A program made the position numbers and the translations under genes. DNA of 64,000 bases, from positions 186,001 through 250,000 of the forward strand of contig NZ_SBIW01000004.1 in the NCBI RefSeq assembly GCF_004054195.1, given 5' to 3'. The DNA is from Mucilaginibacter gilvus. GTDB lineage: Bacteria; Bacteroidota; Bacteroidia; Sphingobacteriales; Sphingobacteriaceae. Below, piece after piece: positions 32,953 through 42,029 of the stretch (positions within the stretch are counted from its first letter, which is position 1; every line of letters begins with the position of its first letter). Below the pieces are notes generated by a model. The model saw nothing but the letters and a program-made list of their open reading frames with translations, was not told the DNA's origin and ran no database searches.

Positions 32953-33603
32953 ATGCCTCAACAGTTTAACCAATCTACATACCACTCCATCTGCAACGAA
33001 CTTGGCCAAATGGATGCCGACTTCGCCGCTGTTATTCAAAACCATGGCTACCCGCCCATGTGGACGCGGCCAAACTCCTTCGAAACATTGGTGCATATCA
33101 TCCTGGAGCAGCAGGTATCGCTCGCATCCGCATTATCTGCGCTGAATAAACTGCGCGAACGAATCCAAGAAATAACCCCCGCGCGAATTTTATTGCTTAC
33201 CGATTTAGAACTGCGCGAATGCTATTTCAGCAGGCAGAAATCGGCATACGTGAGGTATTTGGCAGAAGCTATTATTAGCGGCCAACTCAGCCTTGAGGCA
33301 TTTGGGCAAATGGAAAATGATGAGATCCGCCGGGAACTTTGCGCCCTTAAGGGCATTGGCAACTGGACGGTGGACGTATACCTGATGTTTGTACTCCAGC
33401 ACTCCGATATTCTCCCCCTCGGCGACCTCGCTATTGTGAACGCCATTAAACGGTTGAAAGGCTTACCCAAAGAAACCGCCAAAGAGGAATTAAAAATGGT
33501 TGGCGAGCAGTGGAAGCCCTACCGAACGGTAGCGAGCATGTTGCTATGGCATTATTATTTGTCATCGCCCGCGCCAAGGGCCGCTAAAATGAAAAAAGGT
33601 TAA
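32953..33603 (+). CDS. DNA-3-methyladenine glycosylase (AlkA-like, HhH-GPD)
   Basis: The 216-residue protein has the helix-hairpin-helix stretch LCALKGIGNWTVDVYLMFVL and the catalytic aspartate in LPLGDLAIVNAIKRL, both family marks. FETLVHIILEQQVSLASALSAL is the N-terminal HhH-GPD entry. It removes alkylated bases by hydrolysis of the glycosidic bond. It lies divergent from rarA, forming a small repair unit. Confidence 0.92.
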   Translation: MPQQFNQSTYHSICNELGQMDADFAAVIQNHGYPPMWTRPNSFETLVHIILEQQVSLASALSALNKLRERIQEITPARILLLTDLELRECYFSRQKSAYVRYLAEAIISGQLSLEAFGQMENDEIRRELCALKGIGNWTVDVYLMFVLQHSDILPLGDLAIVNAIKRLKGLPKETAKEELKMVGEQWKPYRTVASMLLWHYYLSSPAPRAAKMKKG

Positions 33604-33614
33604 GTTTGGTTGCA

Positions 33615-33704
33615 GGTGTTCCAATTTCAATGTGGAACACTTATTTTTAAAACAATATTGACAATCAGCGTTTTACAGTTTTTCGTGAAACACTTTGGAA
33701 CACC
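33615..33704. other. palindromic text after the glycosylase gene
   Basis: GGTGTTCCAA (33615-33624) is perfectly complementary to 33695-33704 and, with shorter spacing, GTGTTCC pairs with GGAACAC at 33634-33640. The nearer hairpin is followed by TTATTTTT and may end the glycosylase transcript. The remainder of 33604-33810 is AT-rich without a gene. Confidence 0.4.
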
Positions 33705-33810
33705 CCTGTTGTTTAGGTAATTAGTTTAATTGTCTTGCTGCTAACAAGATATGTTAAAAATAGAATAGGGAATTTTCGCTAAAAATTGCTATTTGTGAAA
33801 CAGTAACCCA

Positions 33811-33846
33811 CAAAAAAGCCTGCCCGATAAAATCTGGCAGGCTTAT
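33811..33846 (-). terminator. intrinsic terminator of cphA
   Basis: AAGCCTGCC (33816-33824) pairs with 33836-33844; read on the minus strand, a run of six T follows. It lies about 45 bases beyond the cphA stop. Confidence 0.82.
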
Positions 33847-33847
33847 G

Positions 33848-33883
33848 TTTTTCAAAAACTCCCCCTCAGGGGGCTGGGGGGGC
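33848..33883. repeat. C-rich palindromic element at the end of cphA
   Basis: TTCAAAAACTCCCCCTCAGG with a following G-run matches the element at 25268-25306 in the opposite orientation. It is 5 bases from the cphA stop codon. Confidence 0.65.
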
Positions 33884-33888
33884 TTCGC

Positions 33889-36516
33889 CTAAACGTTAAA
33901 CAACCCGTTGCGCTCCTGCTCCTGGTAGTTTTGTACGGTTTCTATGGCGTTGCTTATTACATCGCTCAAGGCTACAATGAATGCTCCCGGTTTAGCCATG
34001 CTCATGGCGTGCTTAATAGCGTCTATTTCCTTTGGCACAATCTCGTACGGAGTGTTGCCACCTTCGGATGCGATACCCGTTTTTAGCAGGTCCAATATAT
34101 TCTCTTCGGTACGGCCGCGCAGGTGTTTTTCCTGGCGGAGGATGATGTAGTCGAACATTTCCGCAGCTATTTTACCCAGCTCGATGATGTCCTCGTCGCG
34201 CCTGTCGCCGGTGCCGGCTATGATGCCTATTTTCAGTGGCGAATCGATATGGCTCAGGAACTGTTTGATGCCGTTAAAGCCGTCCGGATTGTGCGCGAAA
34301 TCGATCATGAAGCGGAAATCCTTGAACTCAAAGATGTTCATCCTGCCTGGTGTTTGCGCTGCCGACGGAATAAAGGTTTCCAGCGACATTTTGATGTCTT
34401 CGGTTTTAAAGCCGTGGAGGAAGGTAGCGAGGGTGGCAGCCATTACGTTATCAATCATAAAGGCCACAGTACCGCCAAAAGTAAGCGGGATGAGGATGGT
34501 GCGTTGCACGCGGATCTTCCAGTCGCCTTTTTGGATGGTGATGAAGCCATTTTCGCAAACGCAGGCAATACCGCCTTTTTTGCAATGGGCAATTACTACC
34601 GGGTTGTTCTCGTTGCGGCTAAAGTAAGCCACGTTGCAATCCGCTTTTTTTCCTATTTCTACGCAATACTTATTATCGGCGTTCAATACCGCCCATCCGT
34701 CTTTTTTTACGGAATTGATCACCACGCTTTTTACGCGGGCCAGGTCGTCCAGCGTATGGATATCTGACAGGCCGAGGTGATCTTCCTGTATATTGGTGAT
34801 CACGCCTATATCGCAAAACCCAAAACCAAGGCCCGAGCGCAGGATGCCGCCACGGGCGGTTTCCAGTACGGCGAAATCGACGGTTGGGTCTTTCAGGATA
34901 AATTCGCTGCTAACCGGGCCGGTGGTGTCGCCTTTTAGCATCATGGTGTTTTGCACGTAAATACCGTCAGATGTGGTGAAGCCTACACGGTGCCCGTTGT
35001 TTTTCACAATATGTGCTATTAAACGGGTTGTTGTGGTTTTACCGTTGGTGCCGGTGATGGCGATAATAGGGATCCTTGCCGATTTCCCGGCAGGGTAAAG
35101 CATGTCTATCACATGCCCGGCAACGTTACGCGGCAGGCCCTCGCTTGGCGCGATGTGCATCCTGAAACCCGGTGCGGCGTTAACTTCCAATACCACGCCA
35201 CCGTTTTCGGTAAGGGGCTCGGTGAGATTTTCGGCCATAATATCGATGCCGCAAATATCTAAACCGATAATTTTGGAGATGCGCTCGCAAATGAAAACGT
35301 TTTGCGGGTGTACATGGTCGGTAACATCAACAGAGGTACCGCCGGTGCTAAGGTTGGCGGTGGATTTTACAAACACCTTTTCACCCTTGGCCGGCACGGT
35401 ATCTAAAGTATAGCCTTTCTTTTCAAGCAGGTCTAAAGTGTCGCGATCCACGTCGATCAGCGTAAGCACATTTTCGTGCCCGTAACCGCGGCGGGGGTCG
35501 GTGTTTTCTTTATCGATGAGTTGTTGAATAGTGAGTTCACCATCTCCTTTTACGTGGGCCGGGTCGCGCAGGGCGGCGGCTACCATTTTATTATCTATCA
35601 CCAGCACCCTAAAATCGTAACCGGTTACAAAGCGCTCCACAATTACGCGGCGCGAGATTTTGGCCGCAAATTCGTAGGCAGCTATCGCATCTTCAATGGT
35701 GTTAATATTGATGCTGATGCCCCGGCCATGGTTACCATCCAGCGGTTTAAACACCAGCGGAAAGCCTATCCTATCGATGGCCTCTATCACCTGTTCGGTA
35801 CGGCTTATGGTCATGCCTTTGGCAACAGGGATGGCCTGCTCCTGTAAAAGGCGCTTGGTTTCGTCTTTATTACTGGCAATATCCACGGCAATACTGCTGG
35901 TTTTCTCCGTCATGGTGGCGCGGAAACGTACCTGATTTTTGCCGTAGCCCAATTGTACCAGGCTTTGATTGTTCAGCCTGATCCATGGGATATTCCTCGC
36001 GATAGCTTCTTCCACAATGGCACCGGTGCTTGGGCCAAGGCGTGTGTTCTCACGGATCTCGCGCATCTGCTGGATATCTTTTTCGAGGTCGTATTCTTCG
36101 CCTGCAATAAGTGCTTCGGCAATGGCTACGGCAGATTCCGCCGCAAAAACGCCAACCTTTTCTTCGAGGTAGGCAAACACTACGTTATAAACGCCGGGTG
36201 TTTTGGTTTCGCGGGTGCGGCCAAAGCCAGTTTCCATGCCCGCAAGTGTTTGTATCTCCAGGGCAATATGTTCAATCACGTGGCCCATCCAGGTGCCGGC
36301 GATCACGCGCTCGTAAAAGCCGCCCGGCACGCCCGGTGAGCAGCGGTGGTTGTATAGCGAAGGGATCAGCGCTTTCATACGCTCGTAAAAGCCGTCTACT
36401 TCATTGGTTGGGCGCTGTTCCATTTCCTGCAGATCAAGCCGCATTTGTATCAGCTTTTTGCGGTTAACGCTCCAAAGGTTAGGGCCGCGCAGTACTTGTA
36501 TATTTTCTATCTTCAT
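33889..36516 (-). CDS. cphA: cyanophycin synthetase
   Basis: The 875-residue enzyme makes multi-L-arginyl-poly-L-aspartate from aspartate, arginine and ATP. The start at 36516 gives MKIENIQVLRGPNLWSVNRK, the standard CphA opening. An N-terminal domain (to about 160) is followed by an ATP-grasp region (about 215-480, with FKPLDGNHGRGIS and VVLEVNAAPGFRMH) that adds arginine, and a Mur-ligase-like half whose P-loop GTNGKTTTT is near residue 489. It is divergent from cyanophycinase and isoaspartyl peptidase, so synthesis and use are encoded face to face. The complete length suggests an active enzyme. Confidence 0.95.
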   Translation of the reverse strand: MKIENIQVLRGPNLWSVNRKKLIQMRLDLQEMEQRPTNEVDGFYERMKALIPSLYNHRCSPGVPGGFYERVIAGTWMGHVIEHIALEIQTLAGMETGFGRTRETKTPGVYNVVFAYLEEKVGVFAAESAVAIAEALIAGEEYDLEKDIQQMREIRENTRLGPSTGAIVEEAIARNIPWIRLNNQSLVQLGYGKNQVRFRATMTEKTSSIAVDIASNKDETKRLLQEQAIPVAKGMTISRTEQVIEAIDRIGFPLVFKPLDGNHGRGISININTIEDAIAAYEFAAKISRRVIVERFVTGYDFRVLVIDNKMVAAALRDPAHVKGDGELTIQQLIDKENTDPRRGYGHENVLTLIDVDRDTLDLLEKKGYTLDTVPAKGEKVFVKSTANLSTGGTSVDVTDHVHPQNVFICERISKIIGLDICGIDIMAENLTEPLTENGGVVLEVNAAPGFRMHIAPSEGLPRNVAGHVIDMLYPAGKSARIPIIAITGTNGKTTTTRLIAHIVKNNGHRVGFTTSDGIYVQNTMMLKGDTTGPVSSEFILKDPTVDFAVLETARGGILRSGLGFGFCDIGVITNIQEDHLGLSDIHTLDDLARVKSVVINSVKKDGWAVLNADNKYCVEIGKKADCNVAYFSRNENNPVVIAHCKKGGIACVCENGFITIQKGDWKIRVQRTILIPLTFGGTVAFMIDNVMAATLATFLHGFKTEDIKMSLETFIPSAAQTPGRMNIFEFKDFRFMIDFAHNPDGFNGIKQFLSHIDSPLKIGIIAGTGDRRDEDIIELGKIAAEMFDYIILRQEKHLRGRTEENILDLLKTGIASEGGNTPYEIVPKEIDAIKHAMSMAKPGAFIVALSDVISNAIETVQNYQEQERNGLFNV

Positions 36517-36673
36517 AAGATGTTGTGTCAAAAACTGGTGTAAGGGTAATATGTTTTAAAGCTAAAAAACTTATTAATCTAATAAAACCTTTCGGCGGAA
36601 AAATGCAGTTTTATTAATTTAATCCCTGTGTTTTAATGATTTTTATTTTAATTTGTATAAATTGATATAAATA

Positions 36674-37594
36674 ATGAATAGCCCTAAAGGAAAACTGGTA
36701 ATAATTGGAGGTGCTGTGGATATGGGCAGTAACGTAAGCGTGCTGGAACATATTATGCAGCCGCATTATATCAAGTTTTTCGAAAAAGGTATCCTGCGCC
36801 GCATCATTAACGAGTCGGCAAAAAAGGAGGGTTCATCCGTAGAAGTTATCACCACGGCCTCGCAGATACCTGAGCTTGTAGGTAATGAATATATTAAGGC
36901 CTTTAATCAGCTTAATGTTACCCACGTAAATATTCTGCACATTAAAAGCCGTGAGGATGCCGCTAATCCAGAGTATCTCGACCGCATCAGCCGTGCTGAC
37001 GTAGTGATGTTTAGCGGCGGCGACCAGCTGCGGCTCACCGCCATCTTCGGCGGCACGCAATTTTTACAGATCTTAAAAAAGCGTTATAATCAGGAAAACT
37101 TTGTAATTGCCGGTACATCGGCAGGTGCGGCGGCGGCATCAACCCACATGATCTATCGCGGACAAAGCAACGAGGCCCTGATAAAAGGCGAGGTGCAGAT
37201 CACTGCAGGACTTGGTTTTATCGACTCCGTTATTGTGGATACCCACTTTGTGCAACGTGGCCGTATTGGCCGTTTATTGTACGCGGTAGCCACTAACCCA
37301 GGGATATTAGGCATTGGCCTTGGGGAAGATGCCGGCTTGCTGATCACCGAGGGCTGCATGATGGAAGCTATAGGTTCGGGTTTAATTATGCTGGTTGATG
37401 GCACTAATATTGTGGAGACTAACGTTTATGATGTAGAGATAGGCGACCCTGTTTCTATAGAGAATTTGAAGGTGCATGTGATGTCGATATTTGATAAATA
37501 CGATTTGGATCAGCACAAGATGATTATCAAAAAAGCGGTTAAGGTAGAAGAGGGCGTATTTATAACCGCCCAGGACAGTAACGATTTACAATGA
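36674..37594 (+). CDS. cphB: cyanophycinase
   Basis: The 306-residue serine peptidase of family S51 splits cyanophycin into beta-Asp-Arg dipeptides. The nucleophile is Ser149 in IAGTSAGAAAAS; GGDQLRL and LGFIDSVIVDTHFVQRGR are other landmarks, the latter carrying the catalytic-type histidine. Without a signal peptide it acts in the cytoplasm. Its stop overlaps the start of the isoaspartyl peptidase (37591-37594). Confidence 0.94.
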   Translation: MNSPKGKLVIIGGAVDMGSNVSVLEHIMQPHYIKFFEKGILRRIINESAKKEGSSVEVITTASQIPELVGNEYIKAFNQLNVTHVNILHIKSREDAANPEYLDRISRADVVMFSGGDQLRLTAIFGGTQFLQILKKRYNQENFVIAGTSAGAAAASTHMIYRGQSNEALIKGEVQITAGLGFIDSVIVDTHFVQRGRIGRLLYAVATNPGILGIGLGEDAGLLITEGCMMEAIGSGLIMLVDGTNIVETNVYDVEIGDPVSIENLKVHVMSIFDKYDLDQHKMIIKKAVKVEEGVFITAQDSNDLQ

Positions 37595-38433
37595 AGCTAA
37601 TTATTCACGGCGGTTTTTTTAGCGAGAGCCAAACAAACCAGGAAGTAAAAAAGGCCAAGCAGGATGCCCTGCTGGAGATAGTACACCTGGGCCATAAATA
37701 CCTGGAGCACCATACCGCCGCGCAAACCGTGGTATACACCGTGCGCCTGCTGGAAGACTGCGACCTGTTTAACGCGGGTACCGGCTCGCAGATCCAAAGC
37801 GATGGCAAGATTCGTTTAAGTGCCTCCCTGATGGACGGCAAAACGCAAAAGTTTTCGGGCGTTATTAATATCGAGGATGTGCGCAACCCCATTTGCGTTG
37901 CCGAAAAACTGATGGATTATGACGACCGCGTGTTAAGCGGCAAAGGCGCCTGCGATTTTGCCACAGAGAACGGCTTTGAATACTTTAACACCGAAATACC
38001 ACAACGCCGCAAAGAATACGAAAAGAAACTAAGCGACTCTATCCGCCTGGGTACCGTTGGCGCCGTAGCTTTAGATATTTATGGCGATATAGCCGCCGCT
38101 ACCTCAACCGGCGGTAAGGGCTTTGAGATCCCCGGCCGCGTAAGCGATTCGGCAACTACTGCGGGTAATTATGCCAATGCTTTCGCGGGCATTTCCTGCA
38201 CGGGCGTAGGCGAGGATATTGTAAGCGGATCTGTAGCCACCAAAATAGTTACCCGTGTAACCGATGGCATGCCTCTCTCCATCGCGACAGATAAAACACT
38301 TGACGAGATGAAACCTTACGACGGCTTTGCCGGCATCATCGGCATAAGCAACAGCGGTGATATTTACCACGCCGATACCCACCCCTACATGGTTTGGGCC
38401 CTGCATGATGGGGAGGCAGAGGTGTTTGAATAG
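37591..38433 (+). CDS. isoaspartyl peptidase / plant-type asparaginase
   Basis: This N-terminal nucleophile hydrolase of 280 residues is expected to cleave beta-Asp-Arg made by cyanophycinase. Self-cleavage would free Thr155 (in RLGTVGAVALD) as the nucleophile; NAGTGSQIQ and the TTAGNYANAFAGIS stretch are family marks. ATGA overlap with cyanophycinase implies coupled expression. The enzyme completes the path from cyanophycin to aspartate and arginine. Confidence 0.93.
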   Translation: MKLIIHGGFFSESQTNQEVKKAKQDALLEIVHLGHKYLEHHTAAQTVVYTVRLLEDCDLFNAGTGSQIQSDGKIRLSASLMDGKTQKFSGVINIEDVRNPICVAEKLMDYDDRVLSGKGACDFATENGFEYFNTEIPQRRKEYEKKLSDSIRLGTVGAVALDIYGDIAAATSTGGKGFEIPGRVSDSATTAGNYANAFAGISCTGVGEDIVSGSVATKIVTRVTDGMPLSIATDKTLDEMKPYDGFAGIIGISNSGDIYHADTHPYMVWALHDGEAEVFE

Positions 38434-38488
38434 GCAAGTTTCACATATTCGCCGCGTGCATTTTGGCCACCGGAATCACGCTTAACAA

Positions 38489-40888
38489 TTAATAATTCAT
38501 ATCATCTGCCGACGTATCCTGGGCCATTTCTATGAAAACGGCGTCCATCCTGTCGAGCTCTGTTTTGATATGGGCAAGCACCTCTTCATCGCCAGGGTCG
38601 CTTTGTAAAATGGTTATCAGGCCTTTTAAATTAGCTAAAGGGCTCCTGAGAATATGCGATTGTTTCCAGATCATCTCGCGGATAAATCCAATGTTTGTTT
38701 TGATGCGCTGGTAGGCTAATTGCAAGCTCTGTTCGCCATTTTTACGTTCTGTAATATCAGAAATGGCCAGTACCAGCCCCAATATCTCATTCTCTTTATT
38801 AGAAATCGGGAATATCTTTACATAGTACCAGATATTGCCGCCGTCGGGCTGGTCATAGGTAGCTTCGTAGCTTATGGTATTTCCTTTAAACACTTCTTTA
38901 ATATATCCTAAAAACTGCGTGCGCCTGCTTTCGGGCAAATGCTCAAAAAAGTTTGTGCTTTCCCCCGGGTTGAAATTGAATTCCTGCTTTGCAAACAGCA
39001 GGGCTATCTCATTGTACTCCAATACATTAAACTCGTGGTCTAAAAGCGCATAAGCTGTATCAGTTGTGTTTAAAATTGTTTGCAGGTTAGCTTCAGATTT
39101 TTTCAGCATTTCTTCTGCCTTTAGTTTTTCGGTGACATCAACGGTTGACGAGATCCGTACGGGCCTGCCTTCAAATAAAATGTCTTCGGAAATTATGCTT
39201 ACAAAAATTGGGGTGCCGTTTTTTTTCACGTGTCTTACCACGCCAAAATCCACTGTGCCCGTGATTTTCTTCTGATAACTTAGCTGTTGCTGCTCCCAAT
39301 CTTCTATGGGCCTGAGTTGTTTTACACTGGTGTTTAATAACTCATCTTTGCTGTATCCGTAGAGGTTGGATGCCGCCTCGTTGGCTGCTATGATAGAAAG
39401 ATCATCCTTTGCTATGATCCATAGCGGCACTGGGTTGCTCTCAAAAAGCAGTTTATATTTCTTTTCAGATGCCTTTAGTTCTTCTTCAGCTATTTTTCGT
39501 TCGGTGATATCTATCATCGAGCCTATTATAGTCGGCTCATCTTCAAGAACGGCCCGGCTACCATAAAACTCAACCCAATTGGCGCTGCCATCTTTCATTT
39601 TCCCCATTGCTTCGTAGTGCACACTGTCCACTTCGCCCTCTACCCGTAACCTGATGTTTTCGTTTGAGATAGCCTGATAATTAGGGTGTACAATGGCCTC
39701 AACGGGCTCCCTGCCTATCAATTCACTGGCCTCGTATCCAAAAACCTCCGCAAAACGTGGGTTTACGTATACAAATTTTCCTTTTTGTACAATGTAAATG
39801 CCAACCATGGATTTATCTGCGAGCGTTCGGAATTTCAACTCAGCATTGATTAGTTCCGCTTCCATGGCCTTGCGCGCCGTGATGTCTCTGGAGATTATCG
39901 TTATCCTATCGTCAGTGAATTTTTTACCATTAATTTCAATATCTATAATCTTCCCATTTTTTTGCACTACTTTTCGCTCCCCGGTTACCGATTCGCCAAG
40001 TTTTCTTGTAGCATATACAAGCGGGTACATTTTTATTATTTCTGCATTTAAAATGTCGGTAACATTCATGGCCAACAACTCATCGCGGCTATAGCCTGTT
40101 AATTGGCACATGCTATCGTTTGCTTCGGTAAAGTTCCCTTCTGAATTCATGATGAATATAGCATCGGAGGCCTGTTCAAAAAGCGAGTAGTATTTTTCCT
40201 GGGTTTCTTTGATTGCATCATTCCTCACTAAAATGCCTTTAATTAAAGTTCTGATGTTCTTAATGATGTATAAGGACAGTGAAAGGGCGATAGCTAAAAA
40301 ACCTGATATTAAAATAATGAACCGTTTTGATGTGGTGTGGTATATTTTATTATTCTCAGTAAATATTTGTTTCCCAACCCTTACCTGAAATTTCATCAAT
40401 TGAGTTAAGTTTACTGTAAACGGCGCCGGCCCGGCAGAATTTTCGGTTTGTATAAACTTTTCCAGGGCCTTGTAATCCTGTTTGGTTAAAAGGATCAGTA
40501 ATTCTGTATATTGTTTATAAGCCTTTTGCTTAGTACGTTCGGTTTGTTTAACCAATACGGCCTCTTCTGGCGTAAGGTAGGTTTGCCGGTAGCTTCCCCA
40601 GTTGTAATTTATCGTCTCTTCCGCTTGTTTTACCCTTTTCGTCGCATCGCTGAAACTGAGCGTACGGTTTGCCACTTTTTGAGCCACTGTCAGTATTTCT
40701 GTAGTGTATGCAAAGCGCACGTTTGAAAGTTGCTCAAACGGCAGCACCCTGTCGGTATACAGCGTTTGGGTGTTTTGATTCATGTCTTCCAGGTCGCTGA
40801 TCCCGTATACCCCCAACCCTACAATGCTAACGGCCGTAATAAATAGCAGGAGGTATAATTTTGCGGAGACGCTAAACTTATTTAACAT
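38489..40888 (-). CDS. membrane multi-PAS sensor with DHp-like helix but no ATPase domain
   Basis: The 799-residue protein has a first membrane helix (about 10-28), a periplasmic four-helix-bundle sensor and a second helix (about 190-210), then four PAS domains (about 225-345, 350-470, 475-600 and 605-735). It closes with a dimerisation/phosphoacceptor-like helix IWKQSHILRSPLANLKGLIT, His745, and ends 54 residues later. The HATPase_c domain (N, G1, G2 boxes) is absent, and only 55 bases separate the stop from the next gene. It could be a phosphotransfer partner or receive phosphate from another kinase. The stop is natural; no frameshifted ATPase text follows. Confidence 0.85.
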   Translation of the reverse strand: MLNKFSVSAKLYLLLFITAVSIVGLGVYGISDLEDMNQNTQTLYTDRVLPFEQLSNVRFAYTTEILTVAQKVANRTLSFSDATKRVKQAEETINYNWGSYRQTYLTPEEAVLVKQTERTKQKAYKQYTELLILLTKQDYKALEKFIQTENSAGPAPFTVNLTQLMKFQVRVGKQIFTENNKIYHTTSKRFIILISGFLAIALSLSLYIIKNIRTLIKGILVRNDAIKETQEKYYSLFEQASDAIFIMNSEGNFTEANDSMCQLTGYSRDELLAMNVTDILNAEIIKMYPLVYATRKLGESVTGERKVVQKNGKIIDIEINGKKFTDDRITIISRDITARKAMEAELINAELKFRTLADKSMVGIYIVQKGKFVYVNPRFAEVFGYEASELIGREPVEAIVHPNYQAISNENIRLRVEGEVDSVHYEAMGKMKDGSANWVEFYGSRAVLEDEPTIIGSMIDITERKIAEEELKASEKKYKLLFESNPVPLWIIAKDDLSIIAANEAASNLYGYSKDELLNTSVKQLRPIEDWEQQQLSYQKKITGTVDFGVVRHVKKNGTPIFVSIISEDILFEGRPVRISSTVDVTEKLKAEEMLKKSEANLQTILNTTDTAYALLDHEFNVLEYNEIALLFAKQEFNFNPGESTNFFEHLPESRRTQFLGYIKEVFKGNTISYEATYDQPDGGNIWYYVKIFPISNKENEILGLVLAISDITERKNGEQSLQLAYQRIKTNIGFIREMIWKQSHILRSPLANLKGLITILQSDPGDEEVLAHIKTELDRMDAVFIEMAQDTSADDMNY

Positions 40889-41213
40889 GCAGCTGCGTTT
40901 ATTTTTTAAATATCAAAGCTTTAGCCGCTTTTTTTTAATTTGCAATGGATAATTTGGTTGCCCACCCAATTTATACGGCTTAAACAGAGACTGTTATATC
41001 GGTAAGCTAAGTTATTCTTTTTTGCAGTAATACAAGACCAATATTATGCTTTCCGACTATTTTGGACTTTTTGTACCAAAAACGCGTTTATTTCGTTAAC
41101 ATCTCAAATATAAAATGAATACTTACCCCAAGCTGTGGTATTTGCAAATCCTAATACTTGTAGTATCTTTACATACCAGTTAATTAAACCATACCCGGGC
41201 GAAAAAATCTTAA
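40889..41213. other. intergenic region between divergent genes
   Basis: 325 bases without a supported gene. It is AT-rich, holds the promoters of the divergent PAS sensor and TPR genes, and shows TATCTTTA at 41163-41170, one base from the TAnnTTTG box, 44 bases before the TPR start. I see no repeat or strong hairpin. Confidence 0.4.
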
Positions 41214-41831
41214 ATGAGATACATCCTATTAGTACTCCTTTGCGCTTTTAACCTCACAGCGAATGCGCAGTGGTGGCGCGGCGATTTTAAAAAACACAAG
41301 CGTTATGCGCTTATTACCCAACCCAAAAACAACCCCATAAAGCGTATCCCGAAGTCTTCCATTGCTAAAGTTAAGCTGCCGTTTGCCACGGTTCCGCGCA
41401 GCGCCTATAATCTGGAGATATGCGAAAAGGCAGTCATTAAATTGGCACAGCATCACATGCGCTACCGCGAATATGCCCTTGCAAGTTATAATTTTAGTGA
41501 TCTGGCCGAGCTCTACGTAAAGGAGAATCGCCTGTCGGAAGCAAAATGGTATTATCTGCAAAGCATCCTGTTATCTAAAAGGCAGGGCGACCAGCAGCAC
41601 ACCATCAGCAGCCTGATAAGCCTCGGCATGGTAAAAGCCGATCTGGGTGATTTAGTCCAGGCTCAGCAGGACCTGGCCGAGGCGCGGCAGATAGCTGTAG
41701 CGGCCGGCCGCAATGCGGATGTACTTGCCATCGATAAGAAAGTGGCGTATGTAAAAAGCAACAAAGTGTGGCTTTCTAAATCAGAATTGAGGTACGCCGA
41801 GGCGGTAGAATTATCCGGTAAATTAAAATAA
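41214..41831 (+). CDS. secreted TPR-like protein
   Basis: The 205-residue product starts with a signal peptide (MRYILLVLLCAFNLTANAQ) and continues with basic residues and a helical region (about 65-205) with two or three TPR-like units, for example YALASYNFSDLAELYVKENR and ISLGMVKADLGDLVQAQQDL. TPR modules bind other proteins; the partner is unknown. Single gene followed 157 bases later by the protease. Confidence 0.75.
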   Translation: MRYILLVLLCAFNLTANAQWWRGDFKKHKRYALITQPKNNPIKRIPKSSIAKVKLPFATVPRSAYNLEICEKAVIKLAQHHMRYREYALASYNFSDLAELYVKENRLSEAKWYYLQSILLSKRQGDQQHTISSLISLGMVKADLGDLVQAQQDLAEARQIAVAAGRNADVLAIDKKVAYVKSNKVWLSKSELRYAEAVELSGKLK

Positions 41832-42029
41832 ACTTTCTCCCGGCTCGTTTATGTAACATTTACGTAAAATGCGGGTCGTATTATAAAACAACCCAAACAT
41901 TATTGTAATATTGTTATTCAATATATTAGCGGGACGGCTTAGTAGCTGTCTCTTTTTTTATAAGACGAAATTAAACAGGCACAAGTATTGATGTTTCATC
42001 CGGATCCCGATTTAAAGACTGTAAAAGAT

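Noticed and set aside
34123..34767. 214-codon plus-strand frame opposite cphA
   Set aside because: It is antisense to a clear cphA reading frame; its sequence has no domain and reflects codon bias on the other strand.
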